Positions 34,490-48,029 of a stretch of DNA of 64,000 nt are shown piece by piece. Source of the DNA: Hofstenia miamia (Eukaryota > Xenacoelomorpha > Acoela). Position numbers and translations under genes: made by a program. Below the pieces are notes generated by a model, which had not been told where the DNA came from, ran no database searches, and saw only the letters and a list, made by a program, of their open reading frames with translations. Each line of letters starts with the position of its first letter. The first letter of the stretch is position 1. The stretch lies in assembly GCA_004352715.1 (NCBI GenBank), contig SCFE01000013.1:2585616-2649615 (forward strand), read 5' to 3'.

Positions 34490-37400
34490 TTAAGTGGCAG
34501 ATATTGCAGATTCTGAATCACTGCTGGATTCTTCCTCTGAGTCATCTAAAAATTTAACAGTCTTAGTTTCTGGTTTATCTTCCAACATAGGCGAATCGGA
34601 ACCACTAGTGATTTCAGGTTCGGCAGGAGATTTCTGTGGTTCTGGTGTGGGTGATTTTTTCTCAATTGGCTTCTCGGTAGGTGATGGAGTCATTTCATTT
34701 AATGGTCTCCCAAAACGACGAACAAAATTAGGTTTGGGAGGGGGCAACGGGACAGAGGGATCAGCCTCTTTTTTTACCTCTTCTTGAGGCAATGGTTCAG
34801 GAGAAGGTTGAATAGACTCTTCAGTGTAAGAACTATCAGTATCAAAGTCCGCATTAAGTTCAAATACATCATCATTATCTTCTTCAGGCGGATCCAATTT
34901 CTTAAAAACTGAATGTGTATGATCAGAAACAATAGGGCTTGTATACTTTCTTCTAACCTATTACACAATAATAATTAAAAAATTACTAATCATGGTTACT
35001 TAAATTCAATGTATTAAAAGAATTTTCACGTCAGAACACTAAATTGCATAAAGAAGAATTCAATTGAAAATAATGACTTAGGAAGAGTTGTTTAAATTTA
35101 TAGCCTTCAACATTTTTATCACGGTCTCATATAAAGTTTTTTCTTAATTCTGACTGCCATTCAATGGTCATTCAGATAGGTTGACTAATTTCAGAACCAC
35201 TGGCTTAAGACAACAAAATATTGAACGAATAAGAAACACTTTGATAAGAACGAATGAAGGATTACTTTCGGTTGAAGGCACAGTAGAGTGCTATGCTTTT
35301 CTCTTTCGGAAACATCCTGCTCATAGATGAGGATTTTTCTTGCGATGTTATGTGTAGTACACAATCTCTTCACTTCACTCTTAATCTTCTCCACCATCTC
35401 CATATCACCAGAAGGATCCTCACCAAGGTTAATCAAGGCATGTTTTATTTTGCTAAACAAATGCGTTACTCCCATTCAAATTTCAAATTTTATTTGAGAT
35501 TTCACTAATGCTATAAAGATTCCATTAGGAAAACTACACATTAATGCAATAAAGAATAGCCCTTATGTTCATCTAAACTCTAAAAAAGATATTGGAAATC
35601 TAATGATGAAAAACGAAACATGAGGAAAAGTTGTAGTTTTCTCATGTTCGGTTTATTTAACTAAGTTTTACCTTGTAACTTCTTCGTCAGTTTCAACTAA
35701 TAATCTTTCTTGAAGGTCCTTGATGATCTTGGCGCCACTCATTTTTAAGTCACTGATAGCTCCTACAGCAGCGGATCTTACTTCAGCGATATCTCCATAA
35801 CGAAAACTCCAAACTATGGCTTCCTTTACATCAGTTCTCTGAATTTTTAAATGTCCAAGAGCTAAATTGCAAAAATTATTTAATACGTAGTTTATGAGGA
35901 GGATCTGTGTGGCAAAATCAAATGAGCTTATAATTTTACAATGAAAATTTGAACAATTCAAATGATTTGTGAAACATTTCTAAGCCAAAACATGTTTAGA
36001 CAGATTTCACTCATAATTTTAAAAATACAAAAAAATAAAATAATCCTTCGGTTTAAATGAAAAAACTCGCAAAGTAGGCAATCATCTATGAATCTAAGAA
36101 ACCTTGAAATTTTCTATAAAGATATTATAAATAGTAGTTGACTAAGCAACTCAATTTCGCCTAGAACAGTTTTATCAGTTGAAACTTTGAAATTTATTGA
36201 GTTCGATATAAATATTAGCAGCGTTATGCCTATGCATCAAGATTATTCAAGCGCCTATGCAGAAAGTTGGGAGAGGTTCGGAGGGATTTAGACCACCCCA
36301 ATAGGGGCAAATTAACAAAATTATCCGTATCTTTATTTCGAGTAATCAATAGGTTTTGAAGTGAATGCTGACCGATGTGGAATAAAATTTGTCACTTTTC
36401 AAAACAAAAATGAAATCACAACATAAAAAATACATTAATTTCTAATAATATTTTCCCCACAAAGGTAGTTTCATTATAATATTTAGTGAATTTTAACAAT
36501 TTCCAAATATTTTTCATTGTAGAAGGAGGGCTTCCTACACATGAATTATGTGCAATTTACTCCAAAATAGAAGTATGAGTCATACTTATGTAAAGGTAGC
36601 TTGGGACCTGAGACACCCAATAAAAAATGCTGTATACACTCTTGCATAACTTAAGGGATGGCTATGAGATAAATGATAATCCAAAGTCGCTAGACATAGT
36701 AGTTATGTGTGTACACGTGAACAAAATAATAGTGAGGCAGATCTACTTTTCGTTTGATTAACTCTATCCAGGCGGCGCCAATCACATAGGGCTAGATATG
36801 TAGCTACACCATTATGTGAAACTTATATTTTTGGGTAAAAAGTCCATATTTATGTGATTACGTCAGCAAAAATAGCTATTTTTACTTGAAAATGGGTGGG
36901 AAATTGCATTATTTTTTCAAAGTTATTATCAACCCAGGGTATTTCTATGTGTTTATTGTACAGCAATAGGCCGGAATTACTTGAAACCATCAAAATTTTA
37001 ACTAGCGTCAAGAAATAGTGAGCCATTTTCTAGGAAAATCATAATTTTCAACATATATCCTGTATACACAATTATGCATGTCTTGACATAACGTTCCAAA
37101 TGTGGATATAACATTGTTGAGATAAATATAGGCAAAAATTTTGATGACGTCAGCAGAAATATGAAAAAACTAATAGTGACTATTAGTGTTACAAATGACA
37201 AGCACAAAAAATATTTATTCGCTATAAAATTTCATATTTTGAATAGACATCGAATGGGTGTGACACAATGTTTTAACTATTGAAAATCAAAAAACTAAAA
37301 TTTCCGCCATGTAACTTCGACAAAATATTTATATGTTCGGAAGTACACATTGCCACCCCTAAAAATTTGCAGAAATGTGCTAAATAGATAAATATTTAGA

Positions 37401-40400
37401 CAGTCAGAAAACATCAAGCAAATACATAACTTTTTCCGAGAGTTATGAAAAAAATAAGAGAGATGTGGGGGTTTTAACCACCTATCTCCTGATAGGGTAG
37501 GATTTTTAATGCAACAAAAACATATTTATATGCGTATTTTACTAATATGCGTTCATTTCTATTTGACTTAGAATTACAAACTTCCACTTAATTCATTACA
37601 TTAGCGTTACAACATGAATCTATACGGCAAAAAATTAATAAAGCCTCATAGTTCTTTTAAGCATTTGGACAAAAATAAGAGTATCTTGTAAGAGGAATGG
37701 GAAATGTTAGGAGGGAAAAGTACAAGTTGCCGAAGCTGTGAAGAGATTTAGTGCTGAGCTGCTTCTTCTCTTCGGTAAGTCAGCAACAAGAGTGGATGAA
37801 TAAATGAACAAATAATTGGATAATAGAAAACTACACAACAGCTATAAGCAGAGGAATATTAAAGGCGCAAGTTATTTGCAATTGATTTCTGGACTAAATG
37901 CTTGTTAGCGTGGATTATATGTATTGGATTGATATACTCTGTTTCGATTTAGGCAGGATTTTCTATTAAAAAACTTCTACATTGGACTGAAGAGAACCGA
38001 CATGAAGGTATCGAAAAACACCTCCAATTATCAAAAAATGGGTTTGGATCTAAATTTCGGGTAAATTTGTTATTCTTCCTGTTATTATAAAAAAGCAACA
38101 TTGGATTGTTATAATGAAATCCGACTGAATGAGATAATTGGCGAGTTGCTGAAGCGTTATCATACGTATTTCAACAAGTTGAGACTTCACTCCACCACAC
38201 ATAAAAAATTGAAGAAAAATGGTGTAATGATGGCAGAATAATCGAATCAACATTTTGCAAGCAATTAGTATTTTTCAATAGGTTTCGGTATTGTAGGAAA
38301 CTGAAAAGAATATTACTAGAAATCATAACAATAAAAAAAAATTGCAATAACTTAAAAAGTTATTCTGAATTTGAACAATATCTGTAATATCACACTATAT
38401 TGCATATTGGTATTAGCTTGAATTTATATTGTTTTTTTAATCAAAATTTACTTTCTCTAATTCAATCATAAATATTGTCAACGCGCTTGCAAAAATTACA
38501 AAAAATTGATAATTATATAAAAAGATATGCAATACATAAACACTAAATATCAAAATATATGCATATACGTATTCAAAATGTATATGTATACATAAAAATA
38601 TTCAAACCATTGATTGATTTTACAATGACTTTCCAACTTGGATCGAATTTTGTAAGATTCAAAAGTTGGTCAATTATTTCTTGATCCTTGATACCGAGAT
38701 GAGCACATGCAACACATGTCTCCATACGAACAGTTATGTAGTCACTGGATAGGCAATCAAGAAGTGATTGAAGAAGACGAGGAGTATAATAATCTAAATG
38801 GAAGAAATAAAAAAACGCAATGACCTAATGGAACCCAAATAAGAACAATATGCATGTAAATCTTACAAAATGAAGTAAAATAATTACAAGAACCCGTCTG
38901 TTAATACGAAAACTAAGTAAATCACTGATACAAAAATAAATATTCTCTGTTATGTGTTCGCACATCGGGCTGAGGGATAAGTGAATGAATACTTAGTGTT
39001 ATATAGTCGACGTGCTTTGGGTGAGAGACTCGAGGTGGCGGTGGACCCACTTGCAAATCACATAGGACAAATTGCATTTAAATGAATATTGTAAGGATTC
39101 TTTGTTTTGACTACAAGTCATAAAAAATGACTAATATAAATGAGTTCCTCTATTACATTTGCATTTACATATTAATTCCCCTCCTTAAAGTACCTCTAGT
39201 ATATAGTACAGTAAAATCAGGTTGTAACGACTTTTTATAATAGCAATTAAATAGAAGAAAAAAACGACATTTAAGTTTTAGTTTTATTTTAAAAGCATAA
39301 TCATTTACTATATCTTTACTATTAACAATTCCTCTACTATTTTATTAGTCGAGCTAAGAAATTAAGAGGAAAAGGGGTCCGTGGGTAAAAAAGGTTGAGA
39401 ACCACTGCGCTTGATGAAACATATTTTTATAAAAAAATCTCCTTTGATGTAATCCTATATTATAATTTACTCTAAAATTATATTTATCTCAAATATGAAA
39501 AGGAAATTTGGTGAATAAATATGAAAATATCCGTGAAAGTACAGTAAAACGAAGAGATCCATATATATTGTACTGCTGATTAAAATGTAGTAACATAGAT
39601 GCAGATATCAAAGATGAAATATATATGTATGATACAGATTTTAAAAATATACTTAAAGCAACGAGCTTCTTTAAGGCATCTACTCTCTGAATGTCGTTGC
39701 CATTGTTCAGTAAGTCTTTGATCTTTTCAAAAACTAAATTTCCTAAACGTAGCTGTCCTATTGCCTGCGCAGCCGCCGTCCGAGCTTCTTCAGCCCAATC
39801 ATGCCACATTAAACGAAGCAACTTTGAGCCGACATCCTAAATATAGAAAACTCCGCAAACTCTGCATTAAGTCGAAGATTTCAGCACAAGATTTCATGAA
39901 GTAATATTCAATGACTATTGTGTAAAAATAGTTAGACAACTTTGAACATTCAATATTTCATAGCAGAATCACTAAGATCAATATGAGGCAATATAAGAAT
40001 TAATAGCAATTACATTTAGCATTCAAACATTCTTAGTAATTAACAACGACGATAAAATTCAATACATTGAAATGGGCTACAAAACTGAAGGATGAGAAGA
40101 TTTTTCTACGTTTTACGTTATTACGGGTTATTTTTGTGACAGTTGATAAGATTTAAAAAATACATATTCCGATGAAACTAAAATATTTCAAAAAAGATTT
40201 TCAATGTTCGATACAACAGAAAATTAAAAAAATAAAGTTTCTAGCATATATTTGTAAGCATACTTATGTTTTACAATATTGCATTGGGTTAGCGTCCTCT
40301 TATTCTAGAGCCTTTGGTAATTTTTTAATATTATATTTTTTGTATACTTACTTTGCTAACTGGTCCATTTAACCGAGGGATAATTTTGCAAGCCATGAAA

Positions 40401-43400
40401 CGTTCCTTCCAGTTTTTGCTGTTCAGAAATTCTCCAACCATGTAGTGCACTACTTTCTAAAATAACTACATAAATTAAATGGAAAGGGACGCTAAGAAGG
40501 AATATTCAGTCACTTAGTTATAATGAGCGATTGAACGGCATAAGTTAGGTCACATTGAAAGTTCTGAATTTATAAATTTCTGGTTTCAACACTAGAAAGT
40601 CTAGTCCTTAAAATCTACCTGTTATTTCAAATTTACTTAAGAAAATAACAAAATTTATCTGCAATGGAGGTAATTATATTTTCAAAAGAAAAAATTGTAA
40701 ATATTGGCTTAGGTATTTTTAAATAAAAGCTGGTAAATGACGACCGGAGAAGGTCATGTTGCTTACATTTCCATTGCTTAGCTTAATGAGAGCTTCTAAA
40801 CTCAATTTGAAGTTATCATCCACCGATGTTGTCAAAAGTACTTGAATGAAAACTTCAACGATGAAAGAGTTACACAATCCTGTATAAGTCAGTACAAGAG
40901 CAGCAATTAATCTGTCATCCAATTGGTTGCTAGTTAATCGTGAAGTCAAAATACTAATGGCCTAAAATAAATGCTAGTTGGGACACAGCAACGTAACCAT
41001 ACCTCGTCATTTTTTTCATTTAAAATTAAAAGAGTAACAGCGGCAGCCATTTGGAGAGTTTGTGAATGGTTTTTGAGGTACTTTTCCACATGCAATCTCA
41101 GATCCCCTGGCAATTTGCCCTTCTCCTCAAATACTAGAGGAGCGTCATCTGCCACGTCAACAGTCTACATATTCAGGATAAGTTTACATAAATGAATTTA
41201 ATATCTTGATATTCCATCTTAGAACAATAAAAACTTAAGTTTGGTTATGAAAAAAATTCATAAGATACCTCACACACAACCAACATTGTCAAAAGTTCTC
41301 AGTTTAAACCTCAATAGATTTACATAGATGGAAGAAATAAGATTAAAAATGTACCTCTTCGAAGAAGGAATATTCTGCTAATTTAGGCAATCTAAACACG
41401 GCTGCCCGTGCACAAGTAGCTAAGGCATCAAACACTTCCGAGTCATTGATGCTGCTTAACGCGACTTCGATTTCTTTAGGAGTCGCGTGATACCATAGAT
41501 GGCCTACATTATTGGCTGCAAGCCACTTATGAACTAAACGGAATAAAAGTAAGACTAGGATGCATATGATAGTCATATTGTAATTAACAGCGGTGAATAT
41601 GTATCCTAATTACTAAATCATTAGATAGCAATGATAAATTCTTGGAAGTGAAATGCACTATTTCACATTCAACCAATACATAGAATTGTCAAGCACACTA
41701 TTTGTTAAAATTAAACCCGAGGCTGAAAAAGGACCGATTTCAATCACTATTGCTAATACGACATCCGATTCTAATGGATTCTTGAGAATTAGACCAGTCG
41801 AAGAAAATTGTATTGTTTTATGATGATATTAAGTACAGAAAAATAGCTACCGATTAACTGCCGGTGTTGTCCATCATCATCTAATGTGATGTAGAGTTTT
41901 TCAAACTTATCGTTCAATTCATCAAAAGTGCTTCTCTCCAGCACAACTTCAGCAGGATCCTAAAAAGAGGTTTGAATGACTTTAAATCAATGAAACAACA
42001 AAAACAGTCCCTAAGTCTCTCAAAGAACTTTTGAAATAGTATTTGAGTGACCATTGAAAAGAAATTACGAGAAATTAATACAATATACAGATATAATATC
42101 TGACCTTTGTTAAAGTTCATTGAGAATTTGAAATTTTTTGGGTAATGCTCTTACAAAAAATGGTTTTTAGAAAGGAAAAATTCAGATTGTGAGAAACTCA
42201 CTTGCTTAGGCTTGGGAAGCTCCACCCAACGACGATTTTTGTAGACTTCTGACTTTCGTTTTAAAAATGAATTCTTAAATTCATTAGCTCCAGATGCCGT
42301 TTCAATTTTGGTACCTAAAATTCAAATTAACAACCACTTGTATTGTGATTTGAACGCTAGTGAAAACAAAAGGATTTCTTAAATAAATTTAAATAAATCA
42401 GATTTTTTTCCCCAAATGAAATCAATAGAAAGACATTTTTTATATTGTTGCTTTCAATAAATTTGCGAATTTCAAAAATAACACACACACACACTGTGTA
42501 GTCTCAATATACTATATTCAATTATATTTATATTCATAATATTTATAAAATACTACCAGAAACATGCTCTTGGCCTAATTTGCCATTAAGGTTTTCTAAA
42601 TTTTGAGCAGCTCTTTTAGGGAATGTCCTTACACGAAAAGCTTCAACGTCAATGGAAGCAGTAGAATTATCCATTTCTAAAAAACAAATCTTGTAAATGC
42701 TTGAAAATAATTTAGAAATATTGATTTTATTATTTATGAAGAACGTTAAACCATATTCATTAAAAATGTGCTTAGACTTACTTTCAAGAAACCTGTTGAG
42801 TTTTTCATCCTCACACTGACGACGCTTTTTGTAATACGCGGCTTTTAGAAGGGACTCGTCAGATTGTTCAAGAGATGTGAAAGTTGCATCTCTGGTATTA
42901 GGAAATCTACTATCAAATTTCTAAAATAGGCAGGATTAAGAACATATGCACAACATTTAACAAGAAACACCGAGGAACAATTTATGAAATTTTAAGAATT
43001 AAATAAGACTAAAATTTGTCTCACCAACTTTTTTTGCAATATTCTAAATTGCGCTGTGTTTTGCATAATTTCCTTGGCCTTACTTGTTCACTTAAAATAT
43101 GTCAACTTCATTGTTACATATAAATTTAGAATTTAGCTAATAAAAATATTTGAAACACAAAATGCTGATATTCGAACAAAGAGACTTAAAGAATTCAGCT
43201 AAAACAAAATATCCTACAATTGAGAATGGTATTCATCTTAATTAATGATCTTTACACAAATATGACAGAAATTCAAGGAAGAGTGCTAATGAAAACTTAA
43301 TATTTAAACTTAACTGAATTATGTTAAACAAAATTTTCAACATCTTTGTCAAGGCGTTAGCCTAAAATGATGAAATAGTTTTCAAGAAAACCAAACCAAA

Positions 43401-44504
43401 ACTCAATAATCTATATACGAAAGTTCATTCATTAAGGTATTAAATAGTAACCTGAATGCTTATAAGTGAAGATTGATCCTTTGATTCTTCATTACTAATA
43501 TTGTCAAACATTATGTCGCTACACTCGGCAAAACCAACAGTGCTATCCACATAGTTACGAAGACGTTCATAATTTTGACTTTGGCTAGTTTCAGCTTGTG
43601 ACAAAATCCAACAGGCAGTATTTCTGTTTAAACTACCAAGAAGATATTCGTCCCATTCCATTTGCGGCTTCCCTTGCATTTGGCGAACAATTTGAACCTA
43701 TTAGAGAAATTAAAATTTGAACAAGCGTTAAAGAACCAAATGGTGAACTCCAGAAAATTAATACCGGTATATGTTCTACGAATGCACAATATTTGCTAAA
43801 AATATATATATATTTACCGAGAGCTTAACAATAGGTTCAGCATTTTATTTTAATGTTTCATTCATAAAAATAGTCAATAACGATTGCTTTTACAAGAAAT
43901 ACACAGCAATGTCAAAACTCTATAATAAATAATATTCAATTTTCCCAAATTCATATTATCAGCGATGTTTTTACAGTGTCAGATAACGATTACAAGACTT
44001 GATTCATTATGATGAGGGGTAAACTCTAATTGAAATTGTCGCAATCTTCTGCAAATAGGGTTTAAAACTGCCTAAGGTCACACCCCAATAGCAAAGCCAC
44101 GTGGCAGTTTCGTCATTTTAAGTTTTTTGGTGGCAAAGTCGGGTAATTTACGTGGCATTGTAACGAAATTTAAATTCGTCAAGTCAATTCTTAAATTACG
44201 TGGCAAATTTGTAACATTTTTACCAAAATGTCACCAACTATCATAAAAAAGGCAACTACCAGCATATGTTGCTTAAAGGTTTGTTTACATAAGAGAACTA
44301 CTTTCAGTTACGTGGCAAAAAGGAAACATATTTACCAAAATACGACGTAAATTCTAAGTGAAAGTGCGACTGTGATAACCTACAGATTCAAACATTCCTG
44401 CAATCCAAAATTTTATTTGTAAAGTTATTAGTACCTATCAGTGCAATCGCGGAAGAATTTTTCGCGACACCTTATAAAATTCAAAATTTTAAATTTTATT
44501 TCTG

Positions 44505-44548
<44 letters not shown>

Positions 44549-47500
44549 TAAAAGCAATTTATATAAATGTCTGCCCTGCAAGTGTCTTTTTAATTGTGCC
44601 AATTTTAGATTGATGGCTAAGAAAATTGTGTTGCAATTCTTGTTCGAATATTGTAAAATTTTTGGAATTTCGGATATTTACAACTAACACATTCCATTGC
44701 TTTACAGTTAACAAGGAAATTTATTGTTTTAACCCTTTGTTTACAATCTACTCTTATATTTAGCCAGTTTTTTAGTTTGCTAAGGTACTTGCTCATGTAT
44801 TGTATGAAATAGCTAGGTGCTAACGTTTGATGATCTTGTAGGCATATCTTAAACTTCAGATAAAGTTGTTGTTTATTCGCAGGAGTAGGACAGTTGACTG
44901 GAAATGAATGTAGTAAGTAAAAAAAATTAAAAAAAGGTAATGAATGTATCAATAAGTTGTTGGCTTCGTGTTATTTTTCTTAATTTTATAATATATTGGA
45001 TGACTTCATTCATTTGCTTTAGCTTGTTTGAAATAGATTCTTTATAGTTTAAATCCTTATTTAATTGAACTCCTAAGTATTCATTAATGTCTATTTTTAA
45101 TTTGCCCTACATATATCTAAGGTCCTTTGTTGCAAATATCGTGGATTGTCTTGTCGATGATTAAAATATTTTATTAGATGTTGTATATTAGTATTTAGTT
45201 CAGTTGTTGCATTAAATGGGCTATAATTAAACAAGTATCATGTGCATATTGGTATATTTAACATGTCTTTATATCTAAAAGTTTTCATATCATTCACATA
45301 AATTGTAAAGAGCATAGGTCCTTGAGGTACTCCTCCATCTGGTATTATATAATTTAAGTATATATCATCCATTCTAACTCGATGTTTACGATTCTTTAAA
45401 AAACTATTTATTAAATCTGCACTCTTTAGACAAACTCCATGAAATATTCATCGGTTACAAAGAATTTCATGACCTATGACTTCAAATGCATTACTGAGAT
45501 CTAGAATTGCTACAGCTGAACAAAAGTCATAAATTGAGGTTTAGACTGGATTTCAAAAGAGGCCCTGGTCAATGCATTAAAATGGAAACGTATAAGTTTA
45601 CAGAGCAGATACCGCTAAATGTAGAAGGAAGTTCAGGAGAGCTGTCTTGACAGCATTATCTTATGCATTTTACAGATGAAAATCGTACAGATTTTTTTTG
45701 TTGTATCCAGTAAGCTTCAAAGACTGATATTAGAAAATTCTCAGATTATACATGTATTACTAATGCACTTATCAAGTAGCAAATTGAAATATATTTATGG
45801 CAAAAATAGAAAATATCAATAATGTGATAAAATTCTCAAAAGTCTCATGATAAATCAGAATAACAAAATATTCTGGTGTGGAAAATTTATTGATGGTTGG
45901 AATGATCGGGCGGAGGCTATTACTAAAAATAAATGAATAAATTTATTCTTAGCATAAAATTCTTATTAGAGTATCCAATACCAACTAAAGATGTTTTTTA
46001 AGACATATATTCAGCGAATTCATTGATATGAATCTATGTTATGAGTATCTGAAAAAAGAATCTTAAGATCTTAAGAAATTCAATTATGTAAGAAATAGTC
46101 AAGTTTCAGGTTATTTCGTATATTATTGCAACTTTCAATGAAATTTAAATAAAAACTATTCCAACAAATGTCATCCCACACACGAAAACTTTTTCAATAT
46201 GAAGAGAATTCCTAAATCTTAGAACTTGAGCAAATAACATATGGTCAATTACAAAGTGAGTGTTTCAGCAAAAAATAGAAATGTAGTAGTAAAACTATTA
46301 ACTGATAAGATAACATTATCGAAATTAAAAATAAAAAGCTTAGTATTTTCATTGGTAAATTTAGCTTGATTCTATTGCACGTTTCTAAACTCAAAATGAT
46401 AGTCCTTTTATTTCTGAAAGTAATAGGAGTGAATCTTCATAGTAACGGATAAGTTAATTTGGTTGGTTATTAAATCTGTCAATTCATAATCTTATGGCTG
46501 TCAGAATTTATCTTACAGCTGTCAGAAAAGATGTAACTATGGAAATCACTCTTATCCAATAGAATTAATCAAAAAGCATTATCAATATAGTAAATAGTAA
46601 AATAATTAAAAATATTAAAATACCTTTTGAAGTTTAAGTAATTGATTAATGTGAATCCTTTGAAAAATTTAGAAAATTATATATGTAGGAAGCAAGTGAA
46701 ATGTTATTTCAATTTCCTTTCTCATATAGATACTATTTTAACTAGATGTCTCTTTAGCGTTGTCCCAATAAAGTTCATTTTAAACAATAACGACTTTTTC
46801 TGACAGTTGTAAGATAAATTCTGACAGCCATAAGATTATGAATTGACAGATTTAAGAACCAACCTTTTTCGTAAAACGAATTCGAAAAAAAATACAAAAA
46901 GGGGTTAAACCCAACTGTCTAAAGGCTTTATAATATTTTAAATTTGCATAGATTGAGAGTTTGTAAAGGAGTGATTAAAATTGAAATATAAAAAATATTA
47001 TTACTGAAAGTATTTCAAAAAAATTTTTTTTAAATCCAAGAAACAATATTATACTGAACTTTTAGCCGACTTTAGCTAACACCGATTGAGATTGAGATTC
47101 AATAACGTTTTTATTGCTAAGTTGCTATAAATACGTGTAAAACAGCGTAATGTAGTGTCTTGTTCAGCTAAGAATAAGAACACAAATTTATATTCTAAAC
47201 TTAAATATACAGAAGCTACGGACAACAACTAAGAATTTACTAAGCTTAAAGTAAAATGAATTGAATTAGTTAAAGCAGAGAAGCTTGTACAAAATTGTCC
47301 GACACTACAGTAAATCTTTTTTTTATAGTTTAAAAAGTACAGATATTGTAATATTACGTTTAGCTCTTAACCGACTAATAAATTGAAAAAGTCTGCTGTT
47401 TTAATAATCAGGTGTCGTCCTAAAATGTGCAATTCAAAAGCAGCGAATGCAGCACATATTTTGTAAAAAACCAAAATAAAAATGATATAATTTGTCTCAC

Positions 47501-47645
47501 TTGACGATTGTTAAACATACATTGTACACCAAGCTTCGCCATGGGACAGAATTTTGATTTCCACCTCTCCTTAGCACATGAATTTTTCCGTAGGAAATTC
47601 CATGGAGCCCCAGGTCTCCACAGCACAAATCATATGCGTGTATAT
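34490..47645 (-). CDS. HEAT-repeat protein, 16 exons, 5' end missing
   Basis: Exons from 5' to 3': 47521-47645, 43452-43697, 43025-43072, 42782-42920, 42557-42676, 42202-42314, 41851-41959, 41355-41533, 41003-41164, 40767-40961, 40352-40456, 39653-39836, 38608-38793, 35672-35861, 35266-35452 and 34490-34957. Phases agree at all 15 junctions, giving 917 residues plus stop. Helical HEAT units fill the second half, for example W-A-E-E-A-R-T-A-A-A-Q-A-I-G-Q-L, N-A-L-G-H-L-K-I and E-V-R-S-A-A-V-G-A-I. The last exon is a disordered acidic Pro/Ser/Glu tail. Length and layout suggest HEATR4, but that rests on general resemblance. The 48-nt exon has a weak acceptor (GGCCAAG). At least one 5' exon is missing, since the first listed exon starts with two leftover bases. 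Introns hold LINE, MITE and microsatellite sequence. Confidence 0.8.
35870..38600. other. Intron of the HEAT-repeat gene, nothing recognised
   Basis: Largest 3' intron of the gene. It is AT-rich with scattered GC-richer patches around 36265-36310 and 37470-37500 that could be transposon ends. I could not pair them. Confidence 0.4.
42480..42494. repeat. (CA)n microsatellite
   Basis: Short CA tract within an intron of the HEAT-repeat gene. Confidence 0.7.
44095..44385. repeat. Region with iterated ACGTGGCA motif
   Basis: ACGTGGCA occurs at about 44099, 44150, 44198 and 44309, mostly preceded by TT or TTA. The intervening sequence repeats AAATT(T)GTAAC-like words and TTTACCAAAAT. A further copy is at 63525-63532 and a partial one at 63992. 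This looks like the subterminal part of a DNA transposon family, but I could not find paired ends. Confidence 0.4.
44516..44543. repeat. (TA)n microsatellite
   Basis: About 14 TA units in an intron of the HEAT-repeat gene, next to the 3' end of the antisense LINE remnant. Confidence 0.85.
44600..45545 (-). pseudogene. Decayed LINE reverse transcriptase inside an intron
   Basis: On the minus strand from 45540 it reads S-A-V-A-I-L-D-L-S-N-A-F-E-V-I-G-H-E-I-L, then after stops G-G-V-P-Q-G-P-M-L-F-T-I. It ends with a 111-codon frame (44617-44952) that has a Cys-containing C-terminal tail. The L-D-L-S-x-A-F and V-P-Q-G-P-x-L-F blocks identify a non-LTR RT. Same strand as the host gene. Confidence 0.75.
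46461..46864. mobile_element. MITE with about 75-bp inverted repeats
   Basis: The left end starts GGTTGGTTATTAAATCTGTC and the right end is its near-perfect inverse, ending AGAACCAACC. The match continues through CATAATCTTATGGCTGTCAG and on to CTGTCAGAAAA. The element is 404 bp and non-coding. TTT flanks both sides, so a 3-bp duplication is possible. Confidence 0.75.
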
Positions 47646-48029
47646 CTATTCTAACTCAGGGATGGAAGTAGGCCGAAAACGTTTGCCCAAGCGCTTCCAA
47701 AATAGAAATTAATGCCGATTCAGCCCATTTCATGATGCTTACCAAAAATATTTATTCAATGTTTCAGTTTGTTAACCAAATTTGGGTATCTTAGAAACTC
47801 ACAATATGATCTACACCCTGAAATTTGAAACTTAAACTGAATTTTAGAGGACTATATGATTCTAATGTAAATTTTAAAATGTAAGCATTATTTTTCATTA
47901 CATTGTTTAATGAGTTTAGTGCAATGTTGAGTAATAGTAATTTATTTTTGAAATAAATGCATATTTGTTTTAATTTATTTTCAACTTAACGCATTGAAGA
48001 AATTTAGAGCAGTACTAATATTAATATTG

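Noticed and set aside
34494-34787. 97-codon + strand ORF, Gly/Ser rich
   Set aside because: Antisense shadow of the acidic Pro/Ser tail exon of the HEAT-repeat gene.
36265-37510. Possible transposon bounded by GC-richer patches with TTTAGACCACCCC and GGGGTTTTAACCACC
   Set aside because: The patches look more direct than inverted, and I found no matching ends or target duplication.
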